From positions 87,775,285 through 87,839,284 of the forward strand of contig CM042694.1 of NCBI GenBank assembly GCA_023614405.1: DNA of 64,000 nucleotides, in the 5' to 3' direction. Below, piece after piece: positions 49,060 to 63,010 of the stretch. The position numbers and the translations under genes are program-made. The stretch comes from Avena insularis (Eukaryota > Streptophyta > Magnoliopsida > Poales > Poaceae). Within the stretch, counting starts at the first letter, position 1. Each line of letters opens with the position of its first letter. The notes below the pieces were generated by a model. That model saw nothing but the letters and a program-made list of their open reading frames with translations, was not told the DNA's origin and did not search any database.

Positions 49060-50340
49060 TCATGAACCACATAAGGATGGGCCCACCAGTGTTAGTGCAT
49101 GTCTGTTCTATTCACGAACCACACCCAGTTTCACTGCATGTCTGTTCTTTTCATGAACCACATAAGGATCTACCAGTGTCATTGCATGTCTTTTACTTCC
49201 ATAAACCACATGTGGATCCACCAGTGTCATTGCATGTCTGTTCCTCTAAACAAACCACATAAGGATCCACCAGTGTCATTGCGTGTGTGTTCTTCACATG
49301 AACCACATAAGGATCTACAAGTGTCATTGCATGTGTGTTCTTTTCTTGAACCACACCCAGTGTCACTGCATGTCAGTTCTTTTCATGAACCACATAAGGA
49401 TCTACCAGAGTCATTGGATGTGTGTTCTTCTCATGAACCACACGTGGATCCACCGGTGTCATTGCATGTCTGTTCCTCTAAACAAACCACATAAGGATCC
49501 ACCAGTGTCATTGCGTGGTTGCTCTTTTCATGAACCACACCCAGTGTCATTGCATGCGTATTCCTCTAAACAAACCACATAAGGATCCACCAGTGTCATT
49601 GCCTGTATGTTCTTTTCATGAACCACACCCAGTGTCATTGCATGTATGTTATTCTAAACAAACCACATAAGTCATTGCATGTCTGTTCTTTTCATGAAAC
49701 ATACCCGGTGTCATTGCATGTCTGTTCTTTTCATGAAGCATGACTAGAGTCATTGCATGTCTGTTCCTCTAAACAAACCACATAAGGATCCACCAGTGTC
49801 ATTGCCTATCTGTTCTTCTCATGAACCACATAAGGATGGGCCCACCAGTGTTAGTGCATGTCTGTTCTATTCACGAACCACACCCAGTTTCACTGCATGT
49901 CTGTTCTTTTCATGAACCACATAAGGATCTACCAGTGTCATTGCATGTCTTTTACTTCCATAAACCACATGTGGATCCACCGGTGTCATTGCATGTCTGT
50001 TCCTCTAAACAAACCACATAAGGATCCACCAGTGTCATTGCGTGTGTGTTCTTCACATGAACCACATAAGGATCTACAAGTGTCATTGCATGTGTGTTCT
50101 TTTCTTGAACCACACCCAGTGTCACTGCATGTCAGTTCTTTTCATGAACCACATAAGGATCTACCAGAGTCATTGGATGTGTGTTCTTCTCATGAACCAC
50201 ACGTGGATCCACCGGTGTCATTGCATGTCTGTTCCTCTAAACAAACCACATAAGGATCCACCAGTGTCATTGTGTGTCTGTTCTTTTCATGAACCACACC
50301 CAGTGCCATTGCATGCGTGTTCTTCTAAACAAACCACATG
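49060..50340. repeat. 759-bp local tandem duplication within the array
   Basis: Sequence from about 49060 recurs from about 49819 at a constant 759-bp offset, including the rare variant CTTTTCTTGAACC (49331-49343 and 50099-50111 region). The second copy diverges after about 50270. Confidence 0.75.
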
Positions 50341-53300
50341 AGGATCCACCAGTGTCATTGCCTGTATGTTCTTTTCATGAACCACACCCAGTGTCATTGC
50401 ATGTATGTTATTCCAAACAAACCACATAAGTCATTGCATGTCTGTTCTTTTCATGAAACATACCCGGTGTCATTGCATGTCTGTTCTTTTCATGAAGCAT
50501 GACTAGAGTCATTGCATGTCTGTTCCTCTAAACAAACCACATAAGGATCCACCAGTGTCATTGCATGTCTGTTCTTTTCATGAACCACATAAGGATCTAC
50601 CAGTGTCATTGCATGTTTGTTCTTTTCATGAACCACACTCAGTGTCATTGCATGTGTGTTACTTCCATAAACCACATATGGATCCACCGGTGTGATTGCA
50701 TGCCGGTTCCTTCCATAAACCACATAAGGATCCACCAGTGTCATTGCATGTCTGTTCTTTTTATGAACCATGGCTAGAGTCATTGCATGTATATTCTTTT
50801 CATGAACCACGGCTAGAGTCATTGCATGTCTGTTCCTCTAAACAAACCACATAAGGATCCACCAGTGTCATTGCATGTCTGTTCTTTTCGTGAACCACAT
50901 AAGGATCTACCAGTGTCATTGCATGTCTGTTCTATTCATGAACCACACCCAGTGTCATTGCATGTGTGTTACTTCCATATACCACATGTGGATCCACCGG
51001 TGTCATTGCATGTCTGTTCCTCTAAACAAACCACATAAGGATCCACCAGTGTCATTGTCTGTCTGTTCTTCTCATGAACCACATAAGGATGGGCCCACCA
51101 CTGTCAGTGCATGTCTGTTCTATTCACGAACCACAACCAGTTTCATGGCATGTCTGTTCTTTTCATGAACCACATAAGGATCTACCAGTGTCATTGCATG
51201 TCTTTTACTTCCATAAACCACATGTGGATCCACCGGTGTCATTGCATGTCTGTTCCTCTAAACAAACCACATAAGGATCCACCAGTGTCATTGCTTGTGT
51301 GTTCTTCTCATGAACCACATAAGTATCTACATGTGTCATTGCATGTGTGTTCTTTTCATGAACCACACCCAGTGTCACTGCATGTCAGTTCTTTTCATGA
51401 ACCACAAAAGGATCTACCAGAGTCATTGGATGTGTGTTCTTCTCATGAACCACACGTGGATGCACCGGTGTCATTGCATGTCTGTTCCTCTAAACAAACC
51501 ACATAAGGATCCACCAGTGTCATTGCGTGTGTGTTCTCTTCATGAACCACACCCAGTGTCATTGCATGTGTGTTCTTCTAAACAAACCACATAAGGATCC
51601 ACCAGTGTCATTGCATGTGTGTTCTTCTAAACAAACCACATAAGGATGGGCCCACCAGTGTCATTGCATGTCTGTTCTTTTCATGAACCACACATAGTGT
51701 TAGTGCATGTTTGTTCTATTCATGAACCACACCTAGTTTCACTGCATGTCTGTTCTTTTCATGGACCACGTAAGGATCTACCAGTGTCATTGCATGTATT
51801 TTACTTCCATAAACCACATGTGGTTCCACCGGTGTCATTACATGTGTGTTCTTCTAAACAAACCACATAAGGATCCACCAGTGTCATTGCCTGTCTGTTC
51901 TTTTCATGAACCACATAAGGATGGGCCCACCAGTGTCATTGCATGTCTGTTCTTTTCATGAACCACACCCAGTGTCAGTGCATGTATGTTCTATTCACGA
52001 ACCACACCCAGTTTCACTGCATGTCTGTTCTTTTAATGAACCGCATAAGTATCTACCAGTGTCATTGCATGTATTTTACTTCCATAAATCACATGTGGGT
52101 CCACCTAGTGTGATTGCATGTCTGTTCCTCTAAACAAACCACATAAGGATCCAACAGTGTCATTGCGTGTCTGTTCTTTTCATGAACCATGCCCAGTACC
52201 ATTGCACGCGTGTTCTTCTAAACAAACCACATGAGGATCCACTAGTGTCATTGCCTGTATGTTCTTTTCATGAACCACACCTAGTGTCATTGCATGTGTG
52301 TTATTCTAAACAAACCACATAAGTCATTGCATGTCTATTCTTTTCATGAACCACACCCGGGGTCATTGCATGTCTGTTCTTTTCATGAACCACAGCAAGA
52401 ATCATTGCATGTATGTTCCTCTAAACAAACCACATAAGGATCCACCAGTGTCATTGCATGTCTGTTCTTTTCATGAACCACATAAGGATCTACCTATGTC
52501 ATTGCATGTCTGTTCTTTTCATGAACCACACCCAATGTCATTGCATGTCTTTTACTTCCATAAACCACATGTGGATCCACCGGTGTCATTGCATGTGTGT
52601 TCTTCTAAACAAACCACATAAGGATCCACCAGTGTCATTGCTTGTCTGTTCTTTTCATGAACCACATAAGGATGGACCCACCAGTGTCATTGCATGTCTG
52701 TTCTTTTCATGAACCACACCCAGTATGAGTGCATGTCTGTTCTATTCACGAACCACACCCAGTTTCACTGCATGTCTGTTCTTTTCATGATCACATAAGG
52801 ATGGGCCCACTAGTGTCATTGCATGTTTGTTCTTTTCATGAACCACACCCAGTGTCAGTGCATGTCTGTTCTATTCAGGAACCACACCCAGTTTCACTGC
52901 ATGTCTGTTCTTTTCATGAACCACATAAGGATCTACAAGTGTCATTGCATGTCTTTTACTTCCATAAACCACATGTGGATCCACCGGTGTCATTGCATGT
53001 GTGTTCTTCTAAACAAACCACATAAGGATCCACCAGTGTCATTGCCTGTCTCTTCTTTTCATGAACCACATAAGGATGGGCCCACCAGTGTCATTGCATG
53101 TCTGTTCTTTTCATGAACCACACCCAGTGTCAGTGCATGTCTGTTCTATTCACGAACCACACCCAGTTTCATTGCATGTCTGCTCTTTTCATGAACCACA
53201 TAAGGATCTACCAGTGTCATTGCATGTCTTTTACTCCCATAAACCACATGTGGATCCACCGGTGTCATTGCATGTCTGTTCCTCTAAACAAACCACATAA

Positions 53301-53899
53301 GGATCCACCAGTGTCATTGCGTGTCTATTCTTTTCATGAACCACATAAGGATCTACCAGTGTCATTGCATGTCTATTCTTTTCATGAACCACACCCAGTG
53401 TCATTGCCTGTGTGTTACTTCCATAAACCACATGTGGATCCACCTAGTGTCATTGCATGTGTGTTCTTCTAAACAAACCACATAAGGATCCACCAGTGTC
53501 ATTGCATGTCTGTTCTTTTCATGAACCACATAAGGATGGCCCCACCAGTGTCATTGCATGTCTGTTCTTTTCATGAACCACACCCAGTGTCAGTGCATGT
53601 CTGTTCTATTCATGAACCACACCCAGTTTCACTGCATGTCTGTTCTTTTCAGGAACCACACAAGGATCTACCAGTGTCATTGCATGTCTTTTACTTCCAT
53701 AAACCACATGTGGATCCACCGGTAACATTGCCTGTCTATTCCTCTAAACAAACCACATAAAGATCCACCAGTGTCATTGCGTGTGTGTTCTCTTCATGAA
53801 CCACACCTAGTGTCATTGCATGTGTGTTCTTCTAAACAAACCACATAAGGATCCACCAGTGTCATTGCATGTGTGTTCTTCTAAACAAACCACATAAGG

Positions 53900-56800
53900 A
53901 TGGGCCCACCAGTGTCATTGCCTGTTTGTTCTTTTCATGAATCACACCTAGTGTCAGTGCATGTCTGTTCTATTCATGAACCACACCCAGTTTCAATGCA
54001 TGTTTGTTCTTTTCATGGACCACATAAGGATCTACTAGTGTCATTGCATGTCTTTTACTTTCATAAACCAAATGTGGATCCACCGATGTCATTGCATGTG
54101 TGTTCTTCTAAACAAACCACATAAGGATCCACCAGTGTCATTTCACGTCTGTTCTTTTCATGAACCACATAAGGATGGGCCCACCATTGTCATTGCATGT
54201 TTTGTTCTTTTCATGAACCACACCCAGTGTCAGTGCATGTATGTTCTATTCACGAACCACACTGAGTTTCACTACATGTCTGTTCTTTTCATGAACCACA
54301 TAAGGATCTACCAGTGTCATTGCATGTCTTTTACTTCCATAAACCACATGTGGATCCACCTAGTGTGATTGCATGGCTGTTCCTCTAAACAAACAACATT
54401 AGTATCCACCAGTGTCATTGCGTGTCTGTTCTTTTCATGAACTACACCTAGTACCATTGCATGCGTGTTCTTCTAAACAAACCACATGAGGATCCACCAA
54501 TGTCATTGCCTGTATGTTCTTTTCATGAACCACACCCAGTGTCATTGCATGTGTGTTATTCTAAACAAACCACATAAGTCATTGCATGTCTGTTCTTTTT
54601 ATGAACCACACCCGGGGTCATTGCATGTCTGTTCTTTTCATGAACCACAGCTAGAGTCATTGCATGTATGTTCCTCTAAACAAACCACATAAGGATCCAC
54701 CAGTGTCATTGTGTGTCTGTTCTTTTCATGAACCACATAAGGATGTACCAGTGTCATTGCATGTCATTCTTTTCATGAACCACCAGTGTCATTGCATGTC
54801 TTTTACTTCCATAAACCACATGTCGAGACACGGTGTCATTGCATGTGTGTTCTTCTAAACAAACCACATAAGGATCCACGGTGTCATTGCTTGTTTGTTA
54901 TTTTCATGAACCACATAAGGATGGACCCACGGTGTCATTGCATGTCTGTTTATTCATGAACAACACCCGGTGTCGATGCATGTACATTTCTCACGAACCA
55001 CACCCAGTTTCACTGCATGTCTGTTCTTTTCATGATCACATAAGGATGGGCCCACCAGTGTCATTGCATGTTTGTTCTTTTAATGAACCACACCCAGTGT
55101 CAGTGCATGTCTGTTCTATTCACGGACCACACCCAGTTTCACTGCATGTCTGTTCTTTTCATGAACCACGTAAGGATCTACAAGTGTCATTGCATGTCTT
55201 TTACTTCCATAAACCACATGTGGATCCACCGGTGTCATTGCATGTGTTCTTCTAAACAAACCACATAAGGATCCACCGGTGTCATTGCTGTCTCTTCTTT
55301 TCATGAACCACATAAGGATGGGCCCACAGTGTCATTGCATGTCTGTTCTTTTCATGAACCACACCCGGTGTCGATGCATGTACATTCTATTCACGAACCA
55401 CACCCGGTTTCATTGCATGTCGCTCTTTTCATGAACCACATAAGGATCTACCGGTGTCATTGCATGTCTTTTACTCCCATAAACCACATGTGGATCCACG
55501 GTGTCATTGCATGTACATTCCTCTAAACAAACCACATAAGGATCCACCAGTGTCATTGCGTGTCTATTCTTTTCATGAACCACATAAGGATCTACCAGTG
55601 TCATTGCATGTCTATTCTTTTCATGAACCACACCCAGTGTCATTGCCTGTGTGTTACTTCCATAAACCACATGTGGATCCACCTAGTGTCATTGCATGTG
55701 TGTTCTTCTAAACAAACCACATAAGGATCCACCAGTGTCATTGCATGTCTGTTCTTTTCATGAACCACAAAAGGATGGCCCCACGGTGTCATTGCATATA
55801 CATTCTTTTCATGAACCACACCCGGTGTCGGTGCATGTCTGTTTATTCATGAACCACACCAGTTTCCTTGCATGTACATTCTTTTCAGGAACCACACAAT
55901 GATCTACCAGTGTCATTGCATGTCTTTTACTTCCATAAACCACATGTGGATCCACCGGTAACATTGCCTGTCTATTCCTCTAAACAAACCACATAAAGAT
56001 CCACCAGTGTCATTGCGTGTGTGTTCTCTTCATGAACCACACCTAGTGTCATTGCATGTGTGTTCTTCTAAACAAACCACATAAGGATCCACCAGTGTCA
56101 TTGCATGTGTGTTCTTCTAAACAAACCACATAAGGATGGGCCCACCAGTGTCATTGCCTGTTTGTTCTTTTCATGAATCACACCTAGTGTCAGTGCATGT
56201 CTGTTCTATTCATGAACCACACCCAGTTTCAATGCATGTTTGTTCTTTTCATGGACCACATAAGGATCTACTAGTGTCATTGCATGTCTTTTACTTTCAT
56301 AAACCAAATGTGGATCCACCGATGTCATTGCATGTGTGTTCTTCTAAACAAACCACATAAGGATCCACCAGTGTCATTTCACGTCTGTTCTTTTCATGAA
56401 CCACATAAGGATGGGCCCACCATTGTCATTGCATGTTTTGTTCTTTTCATGAACCACACCCAGTGTCAGTGCATGTATGTTCTATTCACGAACCACACTG
56501 AGTTTCACTACATGTCTGTTCTTTTCATGAACCACATAAGGATCTACCAGTGTCATTGCATGTCTTTTACTTCCATAAACCACATGTGGATCCACCTAGT
56601 GTGATTGCATGGCTGTTCCTCTAAACAAACAACATTAGTATCCACCAGTGTCATTGCGTGTCTGTTCTTTTCATGAACTACACCTAGTACCATTGCATGC
56701 GTGTTCTTCTAAACAAACCACATGAGGATCCACCAATGTCATTGCCTGTATGTTCTTTTCATGAACCACACCCAGTGTCATTGCATGTGTGTTATTCTAA

Positions 56801-57520
56801 ACAAACCACATAAGTCATTGCATGTCTGTTCTTTTTATGAACCACACCCGGGGTCATTGCATGTCTGTTCTTTTCATGAACCACAGCTAGAGTCATTGCA
56901 TGTATGTTCCTCTAAACAAACCACATAAGGATCCACCAGTGTCATTGTGTGTCTGTTCTTTTCATGAACCACATAAGGATGTACCAGTGTCATTGCATGT
57001 CTGTTCTTTTCATGAACCACAACCAGTGTCATTGCATGTCTTTTACTTCCATAAACCACATGTCGAGACACCGGTGTCATTGCATGTGTGTTCTTCTAAA
57101 CAAACCACATAAGGATCCACCAGTGTCATTGCTTGTTTGTTATTTTCATGAACCACATAAGGATGGACCCACCAGTGTCATTGCATGTCTGTTCTATTCA
57201 TGAACAACACCCAGTGTCAGTGCATGTCTGTTCTACTCACGAACCACACCCAGTTTCACTGCATGTCTGTTCTTTTCATGATCACATAAGGATGGGCCCA
57301 CCAGTGTCATTGCATGTTTGTTCTTTTAATGAACCACACCCAGTGTCAGTGCATGTCTGTTCTATTCACGGACCACACCCAGTTTCACTGCATGTCTGTT
57401 CTTTTCATGAACCACGTAAGGATCTACAAGTGTCATTGCATGTCTTTTACTTCCATAAACCACATGTGGATCCACCGGTGTCATTGCATGTGTGTTCTTC
57501 TAAACAAACCACATAAGGAT
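53900..57520. repeat. 2236-bp tandem higher-order duplication
   Basis: From 53900 the variants TTCATGAATCACACCTAG, TTTACTTTCATAAACC and GCATGTTTTGTTC recur from 56136, at a 2236-bp offset. Part of the same block appears again at 61935 (offset 8035), and its right part at about 63110 (offset 6387 from the second copy). The first copy is damaged by many small deletions at about 54755-55260. Confidence 0.8.
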
Positions 57521-60500
57521 CCGCCAGTGTCATTGCACATGCATTCTTTTCATGAACCACATAAGGATGGGCCCACCAGTGTCATTGCATGTACATTCTT
57601 TTCATGAACCACACCGGTGTCGGTGCATGCTGTTCTATTCACGAACCACACCCGTTTCCTTTGCATATGCGCTTTTCACGAACCACATAAGGATCTACCA
57701 GTGTCATTGCATGTCGTTTACTTCCATAAACCACATGTGGATCCACCGGTGTCATTGCATGTCTGTTCCTCTAAACAAACCACATAAGGATCCACCAGTG
57801 TCATTGCGTGTCTGTTCTTTTCATGAACCACATAAGGATCTACCAGTGTCATTGCATGTCTATTCTTTTCATGAACCACACCCAGTGTCATTGCAAGTGT
57901 GTTACTTCCATAAACCACATGTGGATCGACCTAGTGTCATTGCATGTGTGTTCTTCTAAACAAACCACATAAGGATCCACCAGTGTCATTGCATGTCTGT
58001 TCTTTTCATGAACCACATAAGGATGGGCCCACCAGTGTCAGTGCATGTCTGTTCTATTCATGAATTACACCCAGTTTCACCGCAAGTCTGTTCTTTTCAT
58101 GAACCACATAAGGATCTACCAGTGTCATTGCATGTCTTTTACTTCCATAAACCACATTTGGATCCACCGGTGTCATTGCCTGTCTGTTCTTCTAAACAAA
58201 ACACACATAAGGATCCACCAGTGTCATTGCATGTCTGTTCTTTTCATGAACCACATAAGGATTGGCCCACAAGTGTCATTGCATGTCTATTCTTTTCATG
58301 AACCACACCCGGTGTCAGTGCATGTCTGTTCTATTGACGAACTACACCCAGTTTTACTACATGTTTGTTCTTTTCATGAACCACAACTAGTGTCAGTGCA
58401 TGTCTATTCTATCAATGAACCACACCCAGTTTCACTGCATGTCTGTTCTTTTCATGGACCACATAAGGATCTACCAGTGTCATTGCATGTCTTTTACTTT
58501 CATAAACCACATATGGATCCACCGGTGTCATTGCATGTGTGTTCTTCTAAACAAACCACATAAGGATCCACTAGCGTCATTTCATGGCTGTTCTTATCAT
58601 GAAGCACATAAGGATGGGCCCACCATTGTCATTGCATGTTTTGTTCTTTTCATGAACCACCCAGTGTCAGTGCATGTCTGTTCTATTCACGAACCACACC
58701 CAGTTTCACTACATGTTTGTTCTTTTCATGAACCACATAAGGATCTACCAGTGTCATTGCATGTCTTTTACTTCCATAAACCACATGTGGATCCACCGGT
58801 GTCATTGCATGTCTATTCCTCTAAACAAACCACATAAGGATCCACCAGTGTCATTGTGTGTGTGTTCTTCTCATGAACCACACCCAGTGTCATTGCATGT
58901 GTGTTCTTCTAAACAAACCACATAAGGATCCACCAGTGTCATTGCCTGTCTGTTCTTTTCATGAACCACATAAGGATCCACCAATGTCATTGCATGTGTG
59001 TTCTTCTAAACAAACCACATAAGGATCCACTAGTGCCATTGCCTGTCTGTTCTTTTCATGAACCACATAAGGATCCACCAGTGTCATTCATGTCTGTTCT
59101 TTTCATGAATCACAGCCAGTGTCATTGCATGTCTTTTACTTCCATAAACCACATATGGATCCACCTAGTGTGATTGCATGTCTGTTCCTCTAAACAAAAC
59201 ACATAAGGATCCACCAATGTCATTGCGTGTCTGTTCTTTTCATGAACCACACCCAATGTCATTGGATGCGTGTTCTTCTAAACAAACCACATAAGGATCC
59301 ACCAGTTTCATTGCCTATATGTTCTTTTCATGAACCACACCCAGTGTCATTGCGTGTCTGTTCTTCTCATGAACCACATAAGGATGGGCCCACCAGTGTC
59401 ATTGCATGTCTGTTCTTTTCATGAACCACACCCAGTGTCATTGCATGTGTGTTACTTCCATAAACAACATATGGATCCACCGGTGTGATAGCATGTTTGT
59501 TCCTTCCATAAACCACATAAGGATCCACCAGTGTCATTGCATGTCTGTTATTTTCATGAACCACGGCTAGAGTCATTGCATGTCTGTTCTTTTCATGAAC
59601 CACGGCTAGAGTCATTGCATATCTATTCCTCTAAACAAACCACATAAGGATCCACCAGTGTCATTGCATGTCTGTTCTTTTCATGAACCACATAAGGATC
59701 TACCAGTGTCATTGCATGTCTGTTCTATTCATGAACCACACCCAGTGTCATTGCATGTGTGTTACTTTCATATACCACATGTGGATCCACCGGTGTCATT
59801 GCATGTCTGTTCCTCTAAACAAACCACATAAGGATCCACCATTGTCATTGCCTGTCTGTTATTCTCATGAACCACATAAGGATGGGCCCACCAGTGTCAG
59901 TGCATGCGTGTTCTTTTCATGAACCACACCCAGTGTCAGTGCATGTATGTTCTATTCATGAACCACATAAGGATCTACCAGTGTCATTGCATGTCTTTTA
60001 CTTCCATAAACAACATGTGGATCCACCGGTGTCATTGCATGTCTCTTCCTCTAAACAAACCACATAAGGATCCACCAGTGTTATTGCGTGTATGTTCTTC
60101 TCATGAACCACATAAGGATCTACAAGTGTCATTGCATGTCTGTTATTTTCATGAACCACACCCAGTGTCATTGCATATGTGTTACTTCCATAAACAACAT
60201 GTGGATCCACCGGTGTGATTGCCTGTCTGTTCCTTCCATAAACCACATAAGGATCCACCAGTGTCATTGCCTGTCTGTTCTTTTCATGAACCACTCCTAG
60301 TGTCAGTGCATGTCTGTTCTTTTCATGAACCAAACCCAGTGTCACTGTATGCCAGTTCTTTTCATGATCCACATAAGGATCTACCAGAGTCATTGGATCT
60401 ATGTTCTTCTCATGAACCACACGTGGATCCACCGGTGTCATTGGATGTATGTTCCTCTAAACAAACCGCATAAGGATCCACCAGTGTCATTGCGTGTGTT

Positions 60501-60601
60501 TTCTTTTCATGAACCACACCCAGTGTCATTGCATGTGTGTTCTTCTAAACAAACCACATAATTATCCACGAGTGTCATGGCATGTCTGTTCTTTTCATGA
60601 A

Positions 60602-61150
60602 CCACATAAGGATGGGCCCACCAGTGTCATTGCATGTCTGTTCTTTTCATGAACCACACCTAGTGTCAGTGCATGTCTGTTCTATTCACGAACCACACCC
60701 AGTTTCACTGCATGTCTGTTCTTTTCATGAACCACATAAGGATCTACTAGTGTCATTGCATGTCGTTTACTTCCATAAACCACATGTGGATCCACCGGTG
60801 TCATTGCATGTGTGTTCTTCTAAACAAACCACATAAGGATCCGCCAGTGTCATTGCCTGTCTGTTCTTTTCATGAACCACATAAGGATGGTCCCACCAGT
60901 GTCATTGCATGTCTGTTCTTTTCATGAACCAGACTCAGTGTCAGTGCATGTCTGTTCTATTCACGAACCACACCCAGTTTCACTGCATGTCTGCTCTTTT
61001 CATGAACCACATAAGGATCTACTAGTGTCATTGCATGTCGTTTACTTCCATAAACCACATGTGCATCCACCGGTGTCATTGCATGTCTGTTCCTCTAAAC
61101 AAACCACATAAGGATCCACCAGTGTCATTGCATGTCTGTTCTTTTCATGA
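60602..61150. repeat. 275-bp six-monomer cassette, two adjacent copies
   Basis: Six monomers in fixed order (GGATGGGCCC type 52; CCTAGTGTCAG 39; CCCAGTTTCAC 39; GGATCTACTAG 48; TGTGGATCCACCGG 49; GGATCCGCCAG 48) run 60602-60876 and start again at 60877 (GGATGGTCCC). The same order recurs at many other places, e.g. from about 28200, 37130, 45600, 53050 and 61340, so it is a basic higher-order unit of the array. Confidence 0.85.
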
Positions 61151-61934
61151 AGCACATAAGGATCTACTAGTGTCATTGCATGTCTATTTTTTTCATGAAC
61201 CACAACTAGTGTCATTGCAGTTGTGTTACTTCCATAAACCACATGTGGATCCACCTAGTGTCATTGCATGTGTGTTCTTCTAAACAAACCACATAAGGAT
61301 CCACCAGTGTCATTGCATGTCTGTTCTTTTCATGAACCACATAAGGATGGGCCCACCAGTGTCATTGCATGTCTATTCTTTTCATGAACCACACCCAGTG
61401 TCAGTGCATGTCTGTTCTATTCATGAACCACACCCAGTTTCACCGCAAGTCTGTTCTTTTCATGAACCACATAAGGATCTACCAGTGTCATTGCATGTAT
61501 TTTACTTCCATAAACCACATGTGGATCCACCGGTGTCATTGCCTGTCTGTTCTTCTAAACAAACCACATAAGGATCCACTAGTGTCATTGCCTGTCTGTT
61601 CTTTTCATGAACCACATAAGGATGGGCCCACCAGTGTCATTGCATGTCTATTCTTTTCATGAACCACACCCAGTGTCAGTGCATGCCTATTCTATTGATG
61701 AACTACACCCAGTTTTACTGCATGTCTGTTCTTTTCATGAACCACATAAGGATCTAGCAATGTCATTGCATGTCTTTTACTTCCATAAACCACATGTGGA
61801 TCGACCGGTGTCATTGCATGTCTGTTCCTCTAAACAAACCACATAAGTATCCACCAGTGTCATTATGTGTGTTCTTCTCATGAACCACACCCAGTGTCAT
61901 TGCATGTGTGTTCTTCTAAACAAACCACATAAGG

Positions 61935-63010
61935 ATGGGCCCACCAGTGTCATTGCCTGTTTGTTCTTTTCATGAATCACACCTAGTGTCAGTGCATGTC
62001 TGTTCTATTCATGAACCACATCCAGTTTCAATGCATGTTTGTTCTTTTCATGGACCACATAAGGATCTACTAGTGTCATTGCATGTCTTTTACTTTCATA
62101 AACCAAATGTGGATCCACCGATGTCATTGCATGTTTGTTCTTCTAAACAAACCACATAAGGATCCACCAATGTCATTTCATGTCTGTTCTTTTCATGAAC
62201 CACATAAGGATGGGCCCACCATTGTCATTGCATGTTTTGTTCTTTTCATGAACCACACCCAGTGTCAGTGCATGTATGTTCTATTCACGAACCACACCGA
62301 GTTTCACTACATGTCTGTTCTTTTCATGAACCATATAAGGATCTACCAGTGTCATTGCATGTCTTTTACTTCCATAAACCACATGTGGATCCACCTAGTG
62401 TGATTGCATGGCTGTTCCTCTAAACAAACAACATAAGGATCCACCAGTGTCATTGCGTGTCTGTTCTTTTCATGAACTACACCTAGTACCATTGCATGCG
62501 TGTTCTTCTAAACAAACCACATGAGGATCCACCAGTGTCATTGCCTGTATGTTCTTTTCATGAATCACACCTAGTGTCAGTCCATGTCTGTTCTATCCAT
62601 GAACCACACCCAGTTTCAATGCATGTTTGTTCTTTTCATGGACCACATAAGGATCTACTAGTGTCATTGCATGTCTTTTACTTTCATAAACCAAATGTGG
62701 ATCCACCGATGTCATTGCATGTTTGTTCTTCTAAACAAACCACATAAGGATCCACCAATGTCATTTCATGTCTGTTCTTTTCATGAACCACATAAGGATG
62801 GGCCCACCATTGTCATTGCATGTTTTGTTCTTTTCATGAACCACACCCAGTGTCAGTGCATGTATGTTCTATTCACGAACCACACCGAGTTTCACTACAT
62901 GTCTGTTCTTTTCATGAACCACATAAGGATCTACCAGTGTCATTGCATGTCTTTTACTTCCATAAACCACATGTGGATCCACCTAGTGTGATTGCATGGC
63001 TGTTCCTCTA
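61935..63010. repeat. 588-bp tandem duplication within the array
   Basis: The segment with GCATGTTTGTTCTTCT, CACCAATGTCATTTCATG and CACACCGAGTTTCACTAC appears at about 61950-62420 and again 588 bp later, with only a few substitutions. Confidence 0.8.
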
